Source: Teredinibacter turnerae (GTDB lineage: Bacteria > Pseudomonadota > Gammaproteobacteria > Pseudomonadales > Cellvibrionaceae). From it: 64,000 nt of DNA. Below, in pieces: positions 44,626 to 53,646 of this stretch; the first letter of the stretch is position 1; every line of letters begins with the position of its first letter. The stretch is from the NCBI RefSeq assembly GCF_037935975.1, contig NZ_CP149817.1, positions 1,302,001 through 1,366,000 of the forward strand. Direction: 5' to 3'. The notes beneath the pieces were generated by a model. The model was not told the DNA's origin. It saw nothing but the letters and a program-made list of their open reading frames with translations, and did no database searches. The translations under genes were made by a program, and so were the position numbers.

Positions 44626-44889
44626 GAGGATTCAATAGCGCGGTGCTATTGAGAAGCGACCGGTAGCGCAGCCGAGTGCGCCTTGCCGTTGCTCCATTCC
44701 TCCCGGGCTTTTATCCCGCCGTGTAACCTGCCAGGGGTAGTGATGGTTACCCGTGGAAGGTCGACAGCTCTCGGACCAGTCGCTTTCTTGCTCATGTAAT
44801 ACAAAGATTACTTGAGCAAGAAAACCGGAACCCTAGCCGTCCATTAACGTCCTGTGGAAACTCAATAACCCGGCGGTTATTGAATCCTC
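44626..44889. repeat. Inverted repeat pair flanking the riboswitch
   Basis: GAGGATTCAATA (44626-44637) is the exact complement of TATTGAATCCTC (44878-44889). Each copy is also half of a small hairpin (CAATAGC/GCTATTG at 44633-44651; CAATAACCCGGCGGTTATTG at 44862-44881), so the two 28-29-base blocks (44626-44653 and 44861-44889) are imperfect inverted copies enclosing the whole aptamer. In the transcript the two 12-mers could pair and enclose the aptamer. Confidence 0.7.
44695..44842 (-). promoter_or_regulatory. Guanidine-I (ykkC) riboswitch
   Basis: Read on the minus strand, the segment starts with the conserved GGCTAGGGTTCCGG (44842 downwards). It continues with ACTGGTCCGAGAGCTG and then ACGGCGGGATAAAAGCCCGG followed by GAGGAA, the three hallmark blocks of the guanidine-I aptamer in the right order. 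It lies ~100 bases upstream of the ABC binding-protein gene, the first gene of the operon. It should turn the operon on when guanidine is bound. Confidence 0.95.
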
Positions 44890-44909
44890 GCGTTGTGTGC
44901 CTCTTAACC

Positions 44910-44925
44910 AGCAATTCTAATGCCA
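44910..44925 (-). promoter_or_regulatory. Candidate sigma-54 promoter of the guanidine operon
   Basis: On the minus strand TGGCATTAGAATTGCT matches the sigma-54 consensus (GG at -24, GC at -12, exactly 10 bases between). A start near 44898 would place the transcript just upstream of the riboswitch. A candidate NtrC-like site is at 44965-44981. Typical for nitrogen-scavenging genes, but not tested. Confidence 0.6.
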
Positions 44926-44964
44926 GTTGGCAGGGCATGTATTTGCTATTTTATACGCCATTCG

Positions 44965-44981
44965 CGCACCATAATGCTGAT
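44965..44981. promoter_or_regulatory. Candidate NtrC-binding site
   Basis: CGCACCATAATGCTGAT matches the NtrC box TGCACCATATTGGTGCA at 12 of 17 positions. It is about 65-80 bases upstream of the predicted start from the sigma-54 element. A weaker half-site (GGTGCG, 45005-45010) lies farther upstream. Spacing is shorter than usual for NtrC enhancers. Confidence 0.35.
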
Positions 44982-45157
44982 TTTATAATTGTTTGATCGT
45001 TTGTGGTGCGCTTTTTTACGGTTCTACCATAGAAGCCGGCGTTACAGGTTGTTCTATACTCAGGTTTAAACCACTCACGCTTGGCTATATCGCCGACGGT
45101 GATTTCACCTAAATTTTGTCTCGAGACTGTCATTCATGACGCGATAGCCGCCACGCA

Positions 45158-48100
45158 ATGAATACCAGTAAATTCATACATCGCAAGAGTTTTCTTACCG
45201 GCACTCTGATCGCAGCTGCCGTGGCACTGCTGTCGGCGGCTGCGGGGTTTACCGATTGGGTCAATAACGAGCGGTTCTACCAACAGCAACGCCTGCTGGC
45301 GCAAAATGAACTTGCGACTGTTCGCGCGCGCCTGGAAGGTAACCTGAATACGGATTTCGAAGTACTGCGCGGCCTGCAGGCGGTGGTGAGCCTGGAACCG
45401 CAAATGAGCCAGGCGCGTTTTGCGCAGCTTGCCCGTCAAGTTATCGAAGCTCACCCCCAATTGCGTAACATCGGCGCGGCGCCGGATATGGTGATCCGCT
45501 ATGTTTACCCTCTGGTCGGCAACGAAGCGGCTTTGGGGCTCGATTATAGAAATCACCCGGAGCAGCGAAAAGCGGCTGAAATGGCGCGTGACACGGGTGA
45601 AATGGTGGTGGCTGGGCCTATCCAACTGGAGCAGGGCGGGGTCGCCTTGATTGGGCGACTGCCGGTGTACACCCGCTCGGAAAGCGGGTTGTCGGATCAG
45701 TTTTGGGGCCTGTTATCGGCTGTGATCGACCTCGACGAATTCTACCTTGCGAGCCAATTAACCAAAGCAGAAACACTGCTTCAGATTGCCATTAAAGGGC
45801 GCGACGGCGACTTGGTTCAAGGTGATGTCTTCTATGGCGATGCCAGCGTTTTTGAGCAAGAACCCGTAGTGACTCGGGTGGATTTTCCCAATGGGGGATG
45901 GGAAGTTGCAGCCATCCCTCGCCAAGGCTGGCTCAGGGTCGCCGACGACGCCTGGATAATTCGTTTGCTGGAAACCATTACCATTGGCTTGTTTGCCGCA
46001 GCTGGCGCATTCGTCATACGCCTGTCACGTATACGCGAGTTACAGCAAGCGAGGCTGCGGAGTTTATTCGACATGTCGCCGATCGGGATTGCACTCAACG
46101 ATTTGGCGACGGGGAACTTTCTTGAAATTAATGACGCCCTCCTGGAACCAACAGGCTATACCAGAGAAGAGCTTTCGCAGTTGAGTTTCGCAGGCATTAC
46201 CGCAAGTCGCTTTCGCAAAGAGGAGTTGGAACAGAAAAAAATTCTATTGCGCGACGGTCGTTATGGCCCAGTCGAGAAAGAGTTTATTCGCAAGGACGGC
46301 AGCCGCTACCCGGTCAGCTTCATGGCTGTATTGGTGGACGATCACTCCGGACGACAATGCGTCTGGTCGATTGTGGAAGATTTATCGCAGCGCGAGGCAG
46401 CGCAACAGGCGCTGGACGAATCCCGCGAAAATCTGCACCGGTTTTTTGAATTATCCGGCAGTTTAATGTGTACCTTCACTCACCTGGGCGAGTTCAAAGT
46501 CTTCAACAATGCGTTTTTGTGGTTGTTGGGATATACCAAAGAAGAAGTGCAGTCATCGCCTTTTCTCAGCTTTGTGCATCCAGAGGATTATCGCGAAGTG
46601 GTGGCGGAACTGGAGCATCTGCTAAAAGTTAAAACCTCCACATCATTCGTTTGCCGGGTGCGCTGTAAGGATGGCAGCTATGTGCACCTTAACTGGAATG
46701 TGAGTGTCGACCCTGCGTCGGGCAACGTCTACGCGACTGCGGTCGACGTTACCAGCCATCGCGAACACGAGAGCCGGCTCGCGCAGCAGCAGGAAATGCT
46801 TCAGTCGATGAGCAAACTTGCGCGCATTGGCGCCTGGGAAATTAATCTGGCAGAGGCGGCAGTGCATTGGTCGGGAATGACTAAAGTCATTCACGAAGTC
46901 GACGAGGATTTCGAGCCATTTCTCGACTCCGCTCTGCAGTTTTATAAATCCGGCAAAAGCCTTTCCACCATTGAGCAGGCGATTCAGTTGTGTACTGAGT
47001 CGGGCCAGGCGTTTAGTGAGGAAGTGCAAATTACCACCGCGAAGGGGCACGACCTCTGGGTGCTGGTCACCGGAAAGGCTGAATTTCATGATGGGCGCTG
47101 CGTGCGAATCTATGGGTCGTACCAGGATATAAATGCACGCAAACTAATCGAACAAAACATTGAGCGTACCCAGCAGGAATTACAGCAGCAGATGAGTATG
47201 TTGCAATTAATTGCCGAATCTCAGGCGAGTTTCATCGAGCAAAACGATATCGACAGTGCATTTCAGGAGTTTCTTGATAATATTCTTAAGCTTACCCGTA
47301 CAGATTTCGGCTTTATCGCCGAAATCGATTACGACACTGATAAGCGTCCCTACCTTCATCGCTGGTATTTCGCTGGCACCCAAACTGTGTGCGATAAAGA
47401 TTTAAGCTCGTGCCAATTAAACGATTACGAGCAACACCTCCGCCAGGCACTTTTTCGCTTGCAGCCTGTGGTATTAGAAAACATTGATCAAACCTGGCAC
47501 ATGTGCACTTCACCCCAAACCGCTGTGCACATCAACAACTTTCTTGGCGTACCGATCACACACAGTGGTAACGGAATTGCGTTAGTGGGGCTCGCAAACC
47601 GCGTTGGTGGATTTAACGAGGACATTATCGAGTGGCTTAAACCGTTGATGAATACGGTAGGCCAGTTTGTACACGGTGCGCGAGGAATTCATGCGCGGCA
47701 GAAAGCTGAGAAGGCGTTGGTTGCCGCCAAAGAAGCGGCGGAGCAGGCGGCTCATGCGAAAAGTGATTTTCTGGCAATGATGAGTCATGAAATTCGCACA
47801 CCACTCAACGGGGTAATGGGTATGTTGAGCTTACTAAATCGCACGCAGTTGAGCGACGAGCAACGACGTAAACTTACTATTGCCAGCCACTCATCAAATA
47901 CGTTGTTGAATATTATTAATGATATTCTCGATTTCTCTAAAGTGGATGCCGGAAAAATAGAACTCGAGTCTATTGAGTTTAATTTGATCGCGCAGTTGGA
48001 GGAATTTTCTGAATCAATGGCGATGCGTGCGCAGGAAAAACACGTTGAGCTCATTTTGGATACTACGGACATTAATACCCCAATGGTATGTGGTGACCCA

Positions 48101-49801
48101 GGCCGTATTCGCCAGGTGCTCGCGAACCTGGTAGGCAATTCCATTAAATTTACCGCAGAAGGCGAAGTTCTGGTGCGCTGTGCACTTGTACCACAGAAAG
48201 ACGATTTGATTTTTCAGGTATCGGTAGTGGACACCGGCATAGGAATCGAAACCGACAAGCTCGATGAACTGTTTAACCCCTTCACTCAGGTTGACGCATC
48301 GACCACGCGGGAGTACGGCGGCACTGGGTTGGGGTTGGCGATTTGCAAAAAATTATGTGTATTAATGGGCGGTGACATTACGGCGCGCAGTGAACTCGGT
48401 ATTGGCAGTACATTCGATTTTCACGTCTTGCTTCAGGCGTGCGAACAGCAGGTCGCTGTGCCTGATATCAACCTGGAAAACAAATCGGTATTGCTGATTG
48501 AAGACAATAAATCGGTTCGCGATTTGGTGTACCGGTGGTTGGACAGTTGGGGAGCGAACGTATTCGCGGTGGAGGATGGTGCGCAGGGACTGGCTCGGTG
48601 TCAGGATTTAAAAGCATTGGAGAATCTGCCCGATGTGGTATTGATCGATCAGTACCTGCCGGATCAAACCGGCTGCGACCTGGCTAAACAGATACTGGGT
48701 ATACAGGGGTGTGCAGATTTACCGGTGCTGATACTCAGCCGCATCGCAGAGGGCGAATTGCAAAAGTTTTGCGATGCTGGTGCGCGAGGCTATGTTGCTA
48801 AACCGTTAACGCGGGCAGGCCTTGTGGAGTCGGTTAAAGTTCTTTTGGAGGGAGGCTCGACCTTGCGCGGTTGGACGCAAACCAAAGAACACAGTCAGGC
48901 GGCGGGTGACGGCGATGAACTGGACTCTAGTCAGGTTAACGGGCGTGTTTTACTGGTTGAAGACAACCCGGTAAATCAGGATGTTGCCCGTATGATGCTC
49001 GATGATGTCGGGGTCGTGGTCACTACCGCAGGCAATGGGGTAGAAGCACTGGACGCTTTGCAAAGCGCGCAACAATGGGATCTCTATTCGCTTGTATTAA
49101 TGGATTGCCAAATGCCGGAAATGGACGGCTACGAAACTACGAGGAATATTCGGGCTGGCAAAGCAGGAGAAATTTATAAAAAGATACCTATCATCGCGAT
49201 GACGGCGAATGCGATGAAAGGTGATAAGGAACGGTGCTTCGCGGCCGGCATGGATGACTACATCAGCAAACCTATTGACCCGCAAGTGTTGGAAGATCGT
49301 TTGCGTAAATGGTTGCCCCGCGTACCGGAGCCCAATTCTCAAATAACAGCCGCGGACACGTTGCAACCAAAAGCTATTAACCCAGTGGTGGAAATGTTCG
49401 CAGCGAATCTGGAAACCAATGCTAATTCTACAGCTGCAACCTCTGATAGCGAAGTAGCGCCAGATCAACGCTGGGATTACGACGCGATGCTGGCATCGCT
49501 CAAAAATCGTGATGATAGGGTAAGGCTCTTGTTGCGATCATTCTGCGGTCGAATGCCGGAAACGCTGGCAGAGTTTAAGCTTGCTCGCGACCATAATGAC
49601 TACGAAAAAATTGGTTTTATTGCCCATTCCACTAAAGGAAGTGCTGCACAATTGCGCGCCTACCAATTGCAGGGTATTTCCGCAGAGCTTGAAAAGCGGG
49701 TAAAAACGGGCGAACTTGACGGGGTTCCGGAGCTCGCTGCGGCTATGGCCACAGAAACATCGGCCTTGCTGATTGTATTGAACGCTCATCTGGAAAGCTA
49801 A
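45158..49801 (+). CDS. Hybrid sensor histidine kinase (CHASE-PAS3-GAF-HisKA-HATPase-REC2-Hpt)
   Basis: 1,547 residues. Transmembrane helix ~15-35; periplasmic CHASE domain (~45-215, with E-A-H-P-Q-L-R-N-I-G-A-A-P-D); second helix ~268-290; three PAS/PAC units (~300-670); GAF domain (~685-850, F-G-F-I-A-E-I-D-Y-D); HisKA with MSHEIRTPLNGVMGML (phospho-acceptor His877); HATPase with N-S-I-K-F and G-G-T-G-L-G-L-A-I; receiver 1 (phospho-Asp1164 in LIDQYLP); receiver 2 (Asp1316 in LMDCQMP); C-terminal Hpt with AHSTKGSA (His1490). A BarA/ArcB-like phosphorelay that senses through the periplasmic CHASE plus cytosolic PAS/GAF domains. Signal unknown. Divergent from the guanidine operon, with the regulatory region between them; no cognate regulator is adjacent. 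Confidence 0.93.
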   Translation: MNTSKFIHRKSFLTGTLIAAAVALLSAAAGFTDWVNNERFYQQQRLLAQNELATVRARLEGNLNTDFEVLRGLQAVVSLEPQMSQARFAQLARQVIEAHPQLRNIGAAPDMVIRYVYPLVGNEAALGLDYRNHPEQRKAAEMARDTGEMVVAGPIQLEQGGVALIGRLPVYTRSESGLSDQFWGLLSAVIDLDEFYLASQLTKAETLLQIAIKGRDGDLVQGDVFYGDASVFEQEPVVTRVDFPNGGWEVAAIPRQGWLRVADDAWIIRLLETITIGLFAAAGAFVIRLSRIRELQQARLRSLFDMSPIGIALNDLATGNFLEINDALLEPTGYTREELSQLSFAGITASRFRKEELEQKKILLRDGRYGPVEKEFIRKDGSRYPVSFMAVLVDDHSGRQCVWSIVEDLSQREAAQQALDESRENLHRFFELSGSLMCTFTHLGEFKVFNNAFLWLLGYTKEEVQSSPFLSFVHPEDYREVVAELEHLLKVKTSTSFVCRVRCKDGSYVHLNWNVSVDPASGNVYATAVDVTSHREHESRLAQQQEMLQSMSKLARIGAWEINLAEAAVHWSGMTKVIHEVDEDFEPFLDSALQFYKSGKSLSTIEQAIQLCTESGQAFSEEVQITTAKGHDLWVLVTGKAEFHDGRCVRIYGSYQDINARKLIEQNIERTQQELQQQMSMLQLIAESQASFIEQNDIDSAFQEFLDNILKLTRTDFGFIAEIDYDTDKRPYLHRWYFAGTQTVCDKDLSSCQLNDYEQHLRQALFRLQPVVLENIDQTWHMCTSPQTAVHINNFLGVPITHSGNGIALVGLANRVGGFNEDIIEWLKPLMNTVGQFVHGARGIHARQKAEKALVAAKEAAEQAAHAKSDFLAMMSHEIRTPLNGVMGMLSLLNRTQLSDEQRRKLTIASHSSNTLLNIINDILDFSKVDAGKIELESIEFNLIAQLEEFSESMAMRAQEKHVELILDTTDINTPMVCGDPGRIRQVLANLVGNSIKFTAEGEVLVRCALVPQKDDLIFQVSVVDTGIGIETDKLDELFNPFTQVDASTTREYGGTGLGLAICKKLCVLMGGDITARSELGIGSTFDFHVLLQACEQQVAVPDINLENKSVLLIEDNKSVRDLVYRWLDSWGANVFAVEDGAQGLARCQDLKALENLPDVVLIDQYLPDQTGCDLAKQILGIQGCADLPVLILSRIAEGELQKFCDAGARGYVAKPLTRAGLVESVKVLLEGGSTLRGWTQTKEHSQAAGDGDELDSSQVNGRVLLVEDNPVNQDVARMMLDDVGVVVTTAGNGVEALDALQSAQQWDLYSLVLMDCQMPEMDGYETTRNIRAGKAGEIYKKIPIIAMTANAMKGDKERCFAAGMDDYISKPIDPQVLEDRLRKWLPRVPEPNSQITAADTLQPKAINPVVEMFAANLETNANSTAATSDSEVAPDQRWDYDAMLASLKNRDDRVRLLLRSFCGRMPETLAEFKLARDHNDYEKIGFIAHSTKGSAAQLRAYQLQGISAELEKRVKTGELDGVPELAAAMATETSALLIVLNAHLES

Positions 49802-49865
49802 CTTTCCCACCGCTAGTCTGCTGGCGGGCCCATTCATTGGGAATGTCAACCACCCGCAAGCCAAC

Positions 49866-49888
49866 CATTGTTGCGCTGTGCAACAATG
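49866..49888 (+). terminator. Hairpin after the hybrid kinase gene
   Basis: CATTGTTGC (49866-49874) and GCAACAATG (49880-49888) form a perfect 9-bp stem with a 5-base loop. A short AT-rich tail (CTAAAAAAGTTT) follows rather than a T-run, so termination strength is uncertain. An AACAGGCCCTA repeat (49916-49926) of the MITE-2-end type follows. Confidence 0.5.
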
Positions 49889-49945
49889 CCCTCATCTAAA
49901 AAAGTTTAAACTCGCAACAGGCCCTACCTCATTTAAGGACGTCCG

Positions 49946-52630
49946 ATGTTTTTGTTTATCTCAACGCACTCACCACGCCTGTGCCTGTACCGGGCACTTC
50001 TCTTTCCGTTGTTGCTCTTCTGTGTTGATGCGCTGGCGGAAGAGCGCTTTGCGCAATCACCGATAAAGTCTTTCACGCAAACCGGGTTGGTGCCCTTCGT
50101 GCTTCCCTTCGACGACAATGGAACGGGTATTACCGCTTTTAATAATGGTTCGCACCAGCGCGGGGAGGGGCTTGCCCCACTCACTATCGATTCCGATGGG
50201 CATTTCTCCGTTGCCGGGAATAGGTTTAGGCTTTGGGGCGTGAACATTACGGGTGACTCAGCTTTTCCGTCACACGAAGACGCCGAAAAAATCGCCGGGC
50301 GCTTAGCAAAATTTGGCGTGAACATTGTTCGTTTTCATCACTTGGACAATAACTGGGGCGGTGCGGGCCTAATCGATTATCGGCGGGGAGACTCCCGACA
50401 TTTGAGCAAGGACAATCTCGATAAGCTCGATTACTTTATTGCCGCTCTAAAATTGCGTGGAATCTACAGCAATATAAACCTGCTTACCGCGCGGGAATTT
50501 TTACCTGCTGATGGATTACCCGCATCGATTACTCAGATTGACTGGAAGGCGCGGCAGATGCTCGGCGCGATTTCGCATGCGGTTCGCAATCTGGAAAAAG
50601 CCTACGCGAAAAAACTTCTGCACCATGTGAACCCCTACACGCGCCTGGCATACCGGACAGACCCGGCCATCGCGTTTGTTGAAATAAACAATGAAAACAG
50701 TCTGTTTCAACAGTTTTTTGACGGCAATATAGATCGCTGGCCAAAGGAGTTTAAACGGCCACTGGCGCAAGAGTGGAATGCTTGGTTGACTCGCAAGTAT
50801 AAAGATCAGAATGCACTCGAGCGCGCTTGGCAGGTGATTGATAAACCTCTGGGTAACAATCTGTTAAAAAATGCGAATTTTGTGGCCGGGTTACAGGGGT
50901 GGCATTTAGACCAGATCGACGGCGCAAAGGCGCAGGCGAGTCCGCTCGCATCCGCTGGTTTGCGTATTCAAGTAGATACCGTAGGGCCTGCGTTGTGGAA
51001 CATTCAACTATCCCAAAATTTACCTGAACTAAAAGACGGTGAGATTTACACACTGTCGTTTGCCGCACGATCGGCGTCGCACAGTAAAATTACACCGCTG
51101 GTGATGCAGCGTGCGGAACCCTGGCTGGTGGTTGAATCGTTTCCTGTAAAGCTCGATTCGAAATGGCAGGAATTCAGATTTCGGTTTGTGCACAGTGGAT
51201 CGGCGCAACCATTGCGTCTGACGTTAGGTGAATTGGGTTCGGTAATAGGAGCGATAGACATTAGGGATCTGCGCTTGCAGCCCGGCGGGACCGTCGGTGA
51301 ACTTGCCGCGAACCAAACGCTTGAACGCCATTCTATTGGGTTAAACCGCAACGATGAATCCTATCTCGCGCAGCGGCGGGAAGATTGGTTTGCATTTTTG
51401 TACAGCCTTGAGTTGACGTACTGGCAGGATATGCACCGCTATCTGGCTGAGGAACTCAAGGTTAAAAGCAATATCTATGGGACTATCGCGAGCCTGAGTC
51501 CGCCTTCAATTCAGCGCGAATTTGGATTTATCGATAGCCATATCTATTGGGCGCACCCACATTTCCCCGCTGGGGCCTGGGACGCGCAGCAGTGGAGTGT
51601 TGATATGTCGTCCATGGTTAATGCTTTTCCAAACAACACGTTGAGCGCGCTGGCGCGCCAGCGAGTTGCCGGCCTGCCTTTTGTTGTCTCTGAATACCAG
51701 CATGCTATGCCAAATCCCTATTCTGCAGAAGGGCCGCTTCTGGTAGCGGCCTATGCGGGTTTGCAGGATTGGGACGGCGTTTATCTGTTTTCTTACGACC
51801 AGGGGGAACTGGGTTGGCAACAGGAATTTATTGACGGATTCTTTAAAACCAATTTGAATCCCGCGGCAATGGTTAATTTTGCCGTCGGCGGTAATCTGTT
51901 TCGACGTGGTGATGTGCAGCCTGCGCAGGGCAAACGCTGGTTGAATTTTTCGCGATCCCGCGAGCTCGCACAAATTGCAAGCGCCGGTGCATCCTGGAGC
52001 GTGAGTCCGGCGGACTTCCCGGCGGACTGGCGTGGCTACGCATTTCATGAGCAAATAGGCTTGCAGTTGGAGGCGCCAGCAGCGGAGCCTAAACTGCCTG
52101 TGCTTGATGTTAACAAGGTAACTGCAGATACAGGAGCGCTCACCTGGGATACGTCTGTCCAAGCGCAGGGCAGGGTGACAATAAACACGGCGAAATCTGC
52201 TGGCGTAGTGGGCTTTATTGCAGATCAAGGCTTCCAGCTCGGTGCGCTCGAATTGAGAGTGGGCGATTTGCAGATGGGTTGGGCCAGTTGGATGATCACT
52301 GCACAAGAGGGAAGTTTGCAGGATCTTGCCCCAGGCGCATCGCTGTTGGCGGTTGCGACGGCAAAAATTGAGAACAGTAAAATGCGTTGGAACGACGCGC
52401 ATAATTCGCTTGGCCGCAATTGGGGTGAAGCGCCGACGAGGGTTGAGGTTGTGCCCTTTAGTCTCACGCTGCCAGTTGCTTCCAGGCGGGTAAATGCCTG
52501 GTGTCTGGATGAGCGTGGGCAGCGATTGCAGGCGTTGAAGGTCGAGCAAACAGCCACGGGCAGTCGTATCGACGTGGATAGCAAAGCGCGAACATTGTGG
52601 TATGAGATAGCCATCGCCCCCAAAATCTAA
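49946..52630 (+). CDS. Secreted GH5-like (clan GH-A) glycoside hydrolase with internal CBM-like domain
   Basis: 894 residues with a signal peptide (~1-31, ending DALA). The N-terminal barrel part has FRLWGVNITGDSAFPSHEDAEKIAGRLAKFGVNIVRFHHLD and V-E-I-N-N-E-N-S with predicted acid/base Glu250. A CBM4/9-type sandwich (~305-450: NNLLKNANFVAGLQGWHL, then L-R-L-T-L-G-E) sits before the second part of the barrel, which holds VVSEYQHAMPNPYSAEG with predicted nucleophile Glu583. A C-terminal ~200-residue beta region follows. The fold and catalytic residues suggest a GH5-like endo-acting enzyme on plant or algal polysaccharide; the subfamily was not determined. It stands alone, 145 bp after the kinase gene. 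Confidence 0.8.
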   Translation: MFLFISTHSPRLCLYRALLFPLLLFCVDALAEERFAQSPIKSFTQTGLVPFVLPFDDNGTGITAFNNGSHQRGEGLAPLTIDSDGHFSVAGNRFRLWGVNITGDSAFPSHEDAEKIAGRLAKFGVNIVRFHHLDNNWGGAGLIDYRRGDSRHLSKDNLDKLDYFIAALKLRGIYSNINLLTAREFLPADGLPASITQIDWKARQMLGAISHAVRNLEKAYAKKLLHHVNPYTRLAYRTDPAIAFVEINNENSLFQQFFDGNIDRWPKEFKRPLAQEWNAWLTRKYKDQNALERAWQVIDKPLGNNLLKNANFVAGLQGWHLDQIDGAKAQASPLASAGLRIQVDTVGPALWNIQLSQNLPELKDGEIYTLSFAARSASHSKITPLVMQRAEPWLVVESFPVKLDSKWQEFRFRFVHSGSAQPLRLTLGELGSVIGAIDIRDLRLQPGGTVGELAANQTLERHSIGLNRNDESYLAQRREDWFAFLYSLELTYWQDMHRYLAEELKVKSNIYGTIASLSPPSIQREFGFIDSHIYWAHPHFPAGAWDAQQWSVDMSSMVNAFPNNTLSALARQRVAGLPFVVSEYQHAMPNPYSAEGPLLVAAYAGLQDWDGVYLFSYDQGELGWQQEFIDGFFKTNLNPAAMVNFAVGGNLFRRGDVQPAQGKRWLNFSRSRELAQIASAGASWSVSPADFPADWRGYAFHEQIGLQLEAPAAEPKLPVLDVNKVTADTGALTWDTSVQAQGRVTINTAKSAGVVGFIADQGFQLGALELRVGDLQMGWASWMITAQEGSLQDLAPGASLLAVATAKIENSKMRWNDAHNSLGRNWGEAPTRVEVVPFSLTLPVASRRVNAWCLDERGQRLQALKVEQTATGSRIDVDSKARTLWYEIAIAPKI

Positions 52631-52698
52631 AAGGGGCGTGGTCGACTTAACACCGGTTTTTTGCTGGGCAACAGGCCTGCTGTGAGTTGACTGGAATC

Positions 52699-53646
52699 TT
52701 ACCGATGTGCCAATTCTTCGGGAAATGGCGCCAGGTAGTAAGAGTCGGCGATGTATTCGTTCGGGTGCTTGCGAAAGTGATGCTTGAGCAGCGTGCGAGG
52801 AATGGTGAGCGGTGCTTTTCTGATGCGACAGTTTTCTATCGCCTGTACCATCTCCTGCTTATCTTCGGCATCAATCTGGTCACCCAGAAAACCCTGAATG
52901 TGCTGCAGCACATTAATGTGGTTTTTGAGCGTGGCAGGTTTACGCAAACAAAACATCAGGCGAGCAATATAGCCTTCTGCATAGGTGTGCAGATCCTTTT
53001 TGGGTATGGCAGCGATGTATCGCCCCAATTCCCGATAGAGTTTCTGGTTGTGGGCCATTGCTATAAATTTGTGGCGGGCATGAAACTCTACCAATGATTT
53101 TGCTGTGAGACCCTCGGCAACGAGGCCACGCCAGCGGTGATAAACATAGACGCGTTCGATAAAATTTTCGCGCAGGTCTTCGTCGTTAAGCCGCCCTTCT
53201 TCTTCTACGGGAATCAGGGGGTTGTTTTCCATGACTGTGCGAGCAAAAAGGCCAACGCCTTGACGCGTAGGCTGTGAGTTGCGGTAAGCTTTTACACGTT
53301 CCATTCCACAGCTTGGGGAGTCTTTTTTGAAAATGTACCCGGAAAGGTCTGTCAACCACGCCTGCTGCGCATTAGCGCAGTCGATAAGGTCTTGGGTGAC
53401 ATCGATACTCGGATCTTTTGTGCCCACGACCCGTATCGGGCGATCGCGATCATCCTCTAATACCAACCGGATCGGTTCTCTGGGAATACCAAGTCCAATG
53501 GCCACTTCCGGACAAAATGAACGAAACTCAAAAAACTTTGCGAGTTCACGCGTAATATATTTTTGATGTTTGTGGCCACCATCGAATCGCACCTGTTCGC
53601 CTAGCAAACAGGAGCTGATTCCGATATGTATTTTCTCGTCAGCCAT
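52699..53646 (-). CDS. DUF523 and DUF1722 (YbgA-like) protein
   Basis: 315 residues. The N-terminal DUF523 half has IGISSCLLGEQVRFDGGHK, F-C-P-E-V-A-I-G-L-G-I-P-R-E-P-I-R-L and S-P-S-C-G. The C-terminal DUF1722/YbgA half has LVEFHARHKFIAMAHNQKLYRELGRY and D-S-Y-Y-L-A-P-F-P-E-E-L. YbgA-type genes often neighbour photolyase and light/oxidative-stress genes. Here the ATG overlaps the chrR stop by 8 bp, so it belongs to the sigma factor operon. Function unknown; conserved cysteines may bind a metal. Confidence 0.9.
   Translation of the reverse strand: MADEKIHIGISSCLLGEQVRFDGGHKHQKYITRELAKFFEFRSFCPEVAIGLGIPREPIRLVLEDDRDRPIRVVGTKDPSIDVTQDLIDCANAQQAWLTDLSGYIFKKDSPSCGMERVKAYRNSQPTRQGVGLFARTVMENNPLIPVEEEGRLNDEDLRENFIERVYVYHRWRGLVAEGLTAKSLVEFHARHKFIAMAHNQKLYRELGRYIAAIPKKDLHTYAEGYIARLMFCLRKPATLKNHINVLQHIQGFLGDQIDAEDKQEMVQAIENCRIRKAPLTIPRTLLKHHFRKHPNEYIADSYYLAPFPEELAHR

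Noticed and set aside
51506-52549. 347-codon minus-strand ORF
   Set aside because: Antisense to the GH5-like gene, Arg/Cys-rich composition and no family resemblance; a coding shadow.
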